Shown in pieces: positions 60,870-64,000 of a stretch of DNA of 64,000 nucleotides (the stretch's first letter is position 1; the number at the start of each line of letters is the position of its first letter). Under the pieces are notes generated by a model. It made no database searches. It was not told the origin of the DNA and worked only from the letters and a program-made list of their open reading frames with translations. A program made the translations under genes and the position numbers. Source of the DNA: CAYQQQ01 sp964420125 (lineage in GTDB: Bacteria > Actinomycetota > Acidimicrobiia > Acidimicrobiales > Microtrichaceae); contig CAYQQQ010000003.1 in NCBI GenBank assembly GCA_964420125.1, positions 164,057 to 228,056 on the forward strand. The letters run 5' to 3'.

Positions 60870-62624
60870 GTGTCAGAGGTTGCGGGGACCACGGAGGTGG
60901 CGCGGGACCCGTCGGTCCGGGCCGTCGTGCAGGAGGCGGGTGACGCGCCCGCGCCGGACGGTGTGGGGCATGTCGGGGCCGGCTCCCGACGCTCTGTGCT
61001 GCGCTACGTTCCGGCGGTGGCGGCCGGGGCGGTGGCGGCCGCCTGTCGACCTCGTGGAGGGGCACCGACGACCGTGGCACCCACCACTGCGCCACCCGCC
61101 GCCCCACCTCCGCCGAGCGCTCCTCCCACGACGGCGCGACCGACCACCACCGCGCCTGCGCCGACCACGACGACGACCACCACGACCCTCCCACCACCAC
61201 CCCCTGTGCCCGTCGGTTGGGCGGATCCCTTCGGCCTGCACGTCGCCCGCCGGCTCACCTGGGGGGCGACGCCGTCGCTGGCCGGCGACATCGCCGGTCG
61301 GGGCCTGCCGGCATGGCTGGACGAGCAGATCGCCTGGCAGGCCATCGACGACGCCCACCTCGCGCCGATGCTGGCGCCGTGGCCGCGTCCCGGGTGGGAC
61401 GCCCCGCAGGTCCAGGCGGACCAGGAGTGGCTGGTCCCGGGGGAGATCGCCGCCCACGAGACGCTGCGGCGCATCTTCTCGCGTCGCCAGCTGCACGAGG
61501 TGATGGTCGAGTTCTGGCACGACCACTTCAACATCGACGTGAACCACCACCCCGCCCGGCTGCACTTCCCCTCCTTCGACCGCACGGTCGTCCGACCCCA
61601 CGCCCTGGGGCGGTTCGCCGACATCCTCCCGGCGGTGGCCGCGCATCCGGCGATGTTGCTCTACCTCGACCAGGCCAGCTCGCGCGCGGATGGGGGACGC
61701 ACTCCGAACGAGAACTACGCCCGTGAGCTCATGGAGCTGCACACGGTGGGCACCGGTGCCGGCTACGTCCAGGCCGACGTCGAGGCGGTCGCCCACCTCC
61801 TCACCGGGTGGACGGTCACCGGTGAGACCGGAAGCTTCGCCTTCAACGCCCAGTGGCACGATCCGGGTCCGATGACACCGGAGCGGGCCGTGCTCGGCTG
61901 GTCGAGGGGCGGGCTCACGGGCGAGGCCGCCGGTCGAGGCTTCCTGAGCCATCTGGCGCACCATCCCACCACCGCCCAGCGGCTGTGCCACAAGCTGGCG
62001 GTGCGGCTCATCGGCGAGCACGTGGGTCCCGAGGACCCGGTGGTCGCCGCGGCGGCCTCGGCGTTCCTCGCCGCCGACACCAGCATCGCCGCGGCGGTGC
62101 GGGCCCTCGTGCTGTCCCCCGAGTTCGCCGGCTCCGCCGCGGCTCGCGTGCGCCGACCCCAGTCGCTGGCCACCCAGATGGCCAGGGCGTTGCAGCTGGG
62201 TTGGGTGGCGCCCGATCCCGACCAGTTCCTGTGGAACACCTGGTCGAACCTGGATCAGCTGGGCCATGCCCCGCACTCCTGGCCCACACCCGACGGCTAC
62301 CCCGACGAGAGCGCCCACTGGCTCTCGGTGGGGGCGATGGTCTCGCGGTGGAACCTGGCCGTGTGGTTCGCCTTCGGCTCCGTGCCCGGCTTGGCGTTCC
62401 AGGCTCGTTCGACGATGGACTGGGCACCCAACCGACGCTGGGGGGAGTGGCTGGACGCGCTGGCGAGGGCGTTCGCCGGGGAGCCGTGGTCGCCCGAGGT
62501 GCGCGCCTCGGTGCTCACCCACCACGGGGTGAGCGAGACCACGGTGTTCCGGAGCTGGGACCACTGGGCGGCGGCGCCGGTGATCACGGTGCTGCTGCAG
62601 ACCCCCGGCTTCCAGCGGCACTAG
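60870..62624 (+). CDS. DUF1800 protein, probable Tat-exported lipoprotein
   Basis: A 584-residue protein. A twin-arginine pair (R40-R41, SRRSVLRY) precedes a hydrophobic stretch ending in AAAC (Cys59), suggesting Tat export and lipid anchoring. Residues about 66-115 are a Pro/Thr/Ala-rich linker. The DUF1800 domain follows: HVARRLTWGATPS, EFWHDHFNID (conserved metal-like His/Asp pattern), LLYLDQASS, NENYARELMELHTVG, HHPTTAQRLCHKLAVRLIG and SPEF. The function is unknown; the family occurs next to DUF1501, as here. GTG 60870 has GGGGG upstream. It lies 113 nt after mftC on the same strand. Confidence 0.9.
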   Translation: MSEVAGTTEVARDPSVRAVVQEAGDAPAPDGVGHVGAGSRRSVLRYVPAVAAGAVAAACRPRGGAPTTVAPTTAPPAAPPPPSAPPTTARPTTTAPAPTTTTTTTTLPPPPPVPVGWADPFGLHVARRLTWGATPSLAGDIAGRGLPAWLDEQIAWQAIDDAHLAPMLAPWPRPGWDAPQVQADQEWLVPGEIAAHETLRRIFSRRQLHEVMVEFWHDHFNIDVNHHPARLHFPSFDRTVVRPHALGRFADILPAVAAHPAMLLYLDQASSRADGGRTPNENYARELMELHTVGTGAGYVQADVEAVAHLLTGWTVTGETGSFAFNAQWHDPGPMTPERAVLGWSRGGLTGEAAGRGFLSHLAHHPTTAQRLCHKLAVRLIGEHVGPEDPVVAAAASAFLAADTSIAAAVRALVLSPEFAGSAAARVRRPQSLATQMARALQLGWVAPDPDQFLWNTWSNLDQLGHAPHSWPTPDGYPDESAHWLSVGAMVSRWNLAVWFAFGSVPGLAFQARSTMDWAPNRRWGEWLDALARAFAGEPWSPEVRASVLTHHGVSETTVFRSWDHWAAAPVITVLLQTPGFQRH

Positions 62625-62696
62625 CGAGATCGAGTCCGGGATCGATCCCAACCGACACGAGCAGAGCTCGAGACCGAGCAGGAGCGGGCACCAGCG

Positions 62697-63938
62697 ATGA
62701 GCACACGACGGGAGTTCATGGTGGCGACGGCGGCGGGCGGCGTGGCGCTGCCCCTGCTGTGGCCGTCGCAGCCGGCGGGAGCGGTCGCCTACAGCGGCAA
62801 CTCGCTGGTGGTGGTGTTCCTGCGGGGCGGCTGCGACGGCCTGTCGCTGGTCCCACCGGTCGCCGACCCCGCCTACTACGCCGCCCGATCGACGGTGGCG
62901 GTGCCCCAGCAGGTGGCGATCCCCATGGGCGGCACCGCCGCCCGCAGCGACTTCGCGTGGCATCCTGCTGCCGCCCGGCTCGCCCAGCTGTACGCGGCGG
63001 GCCGGGTGGCGGTGGTCCCGGCTGCGGGTTCGCCCGATCACTCGCGATCCCACTTCGACTGCGAGGACGGCATCGAGTCGGGCCGGCCGGAGGACCGCTC
63101 ATCGGTCAGCGGTGGCTGGCTCGGCCGCTTCCTGTCCGGCACGTCGGGAGGCGACCATCCGCTGCGCGCCTTCGCCGCCGAGCACGGCCTGCCCCGCTCG
63201 CTGCACGGCTACCGGGCCATCAGCGCGCCCTCGCTCGACCAGCTCGGGCTGATCCCGTGGGGACCCGAGCCCGCGTGGGCGATGGAGGCCATCCGCCTCG
63301 GCTACACCTCGGAGCGGGCCGGCGCGGACCTCGCGGACTGGGCGAGCGTCAGCATCGACGCGGTCGCCGAGGTGACGGCCCTGACCGGCGGGGAGACCGA
63401 TCCCCCGGACGGGTGGCCCGACAGCTGGTTCGCCCATCGGATGTTCACCGCAGCGCGGCTCCTCGAGGCCGGCCTCCCGGTGCAGGTGGCCACCGTCGAC
63501 CTCGGCGGGTGGGACCACCACGACGCCATGGGCGCGGCGACCGACCCCGCCGGCACGACGCACGCCAAGGTCGCCGAGCTGGATGCGGCGCTCGGCGCCT
63601 TCTTCGATCGTCTCGACGCGGCGGGGGTCGCCGATCGGGTGACCTTGGTGGCCATGACGGAGTTCGGGCGGCGCGTCCAGGAGAACGACTCCGGTGGCGC
63701 GGATCACGGGTGGGGTGGGCCGATGGTCGTCGTGGGTGGGGGCGTGAACCCTGGCGTGCACGGGTCCTGGCCCGGGGTGGCGCCCGCCGCGCTCGCCGGC
63801 GGCGACCTGGCGGTGACCGTCGACCAGCGCACCGTGCTGGCGGAGCTGCTGGTGCGCCGGCTCGGCGCGCCGAACCTGGCCTCGGTGTTCCCCGGATTCG
63901 ACGCATCCTCCTCGAGCTGGGTCGGCGTCGCCGCCTGA
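62697..63938 (+). CDS. DUF1501 protein, Tat-exported
   Basis: A 413-residue exported protein with a Tat-like start (STRREFMVATAAGG). The DUF1501 core has VVVFLRGGCDGLSLVPP, SRSHFDCEDGIESG, VDLGGWDHHDAMG and LVAMTEFGRRVQENDSGGADHGWGG, with metal-site-like His and Asp residues of the sulfatase/alkaline phosphatase-like fold. An AGGAG lies 15 nt before the ATG. It is downstream of DUF1800 by 72 nt, the usual pair. The window ends 62 nt after its stop, where I see no gene. Confidence 0.9.
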   Translation: MSTRREFMVATAAGGVALPLLWPSQPAGAVAYSGNSLVVVFLRGGCDGLSLVPPVADPAYYAARSTVAVPQQVAIPMGGTAARSDFAWHPAAARLAQLYAAGRVAVVPAAGSPDHSRSHFDCEDGIESGRPEDRSSVSGGWLGRFLSGTSGGDHPLRAFAAEHGLPRSLHGYRAISAPSLDQLGLIPWGPEPAWAMEAIRLGYTSERAGADLADWASVSIDAVAEVTALTGGETDPPDGWPDSWFAHRMFTAARLLEAGLPVQVATVDLGGWDHHDAMGAATDPAGTTHAKVAELDAALGAFFDRLDAAGVADRVTLVAMTEFGRRVQENDSGGADHGWGGPMVVVGGGVNPGVHGSWPGVAPAALAGGDLAVTVDQRTVLAELLVRRLGAPNLASVFPGFDASSSSWVGVAA

Positions 63939-64000
63939 TCTGTTGCCCCGGCGGGCACCCGGTCCTGCGGACACGCCCGCCTCCTCCGCAACGTGGGGCC

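Overview
The window is a very GC-rich actinobacterial chromosome segment, densely packed, with GTG starts common and no gap above about 210 bases. The block glmU-prs-rplY-pth-mfd-SurA-like lipoprotein-mazG-eno-FtsB/DivIC is the order seen around the same genes in Mycobacterium and other Actinomycetota. Together with a DUF3097 gene, a mycofactocin locus, an NDMA-type alcohol dehydrogenase, a wax ester synthase/DGAT and a KstR-like regulator, this points to Actinomycetota, plausibly class Acidimicrobiia (inference from gene content). I see no insertion sequence, prophage, CRISPR array or integrase.

Layout. 1-2.3 kb: end of a polysaccharide locus (undecaprenyl-phosphate sugar transferase, cut by the left edge, and a family 2 glycosyltransferase). 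2.4-6 kb: tRNA-Gln(TTG), then glmU, prs, rplY, pth; GlmU stops before its acetyltransferase catalytic residues. 6-8.4 kb: two transporters on the minus strand. 8.4-15.7 kb: mfd, a SurA-like lipoprotein, mazG and a long-type inositol-3-phosphate synthase. 15.7-21 kb: a GAF-GGDEF diguanylate cyclase, an AhpD-like protein, a thiamine diphosphate (TPP) enzyme and an OatA-like acyltransferase. 21.2-28.7 kb: enolase, FtsB/DivIC, an orphan form-II CoxL-type molybdenum hydroxylase, a DrrA-type ABC exporter and an atypical SDR protein. 28.9-32.5 kb: a coupled trio of a solitary SPPY-type DNA methyltransferase, a DUF3097 protein and a TPP-enzyme-like protein without its cofactor motif.

32.5-54 kb is rich in lipid and acyl-CoA genes: a KstR-like TetR regulator with a KstR-type box at its own promoter, two FadD19-like acyl-CoA synthetases (one with a second KstR-type box), a WS/DGAT, an HSL-family esterase, acetoacetyl-CoA synthetase and a third acyl-CoA synthetase. 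Among them lie transporters, an ABC-F ATPase, a divergent Lrp/LysE pair, a WXG100-type protein and a MarR/MFS pair. 54.3-55.9 kb: a secreted PDZ serine protease lipoprotein with a strong hairpin behind it.

55.9-63.9 kb is the mycofactocin region. On the minus strand an NDMA-dependent alcohol dehydrogenase is translationally coupled to a MoxR ATPase and followed by a VWA protein. Divergently lie mftA, mftB and mftC, but the usual mftD/E/F do not follow; a Tat-exported DUF1800/DUF1501 pair does. The divergent promoter region holds four tandem 11-bp repeats and a 12-bp palindrome.

Across the window about twenty genes have a TANNNT -10 box exactly 6-8 nt before the start codon, the pattern of leaderless transcription, whereas others (prs, rplY, pth, WS/DGAT, NDMA-ADH, protease, DUF1501) carry Shine-Dalgarno sequences.
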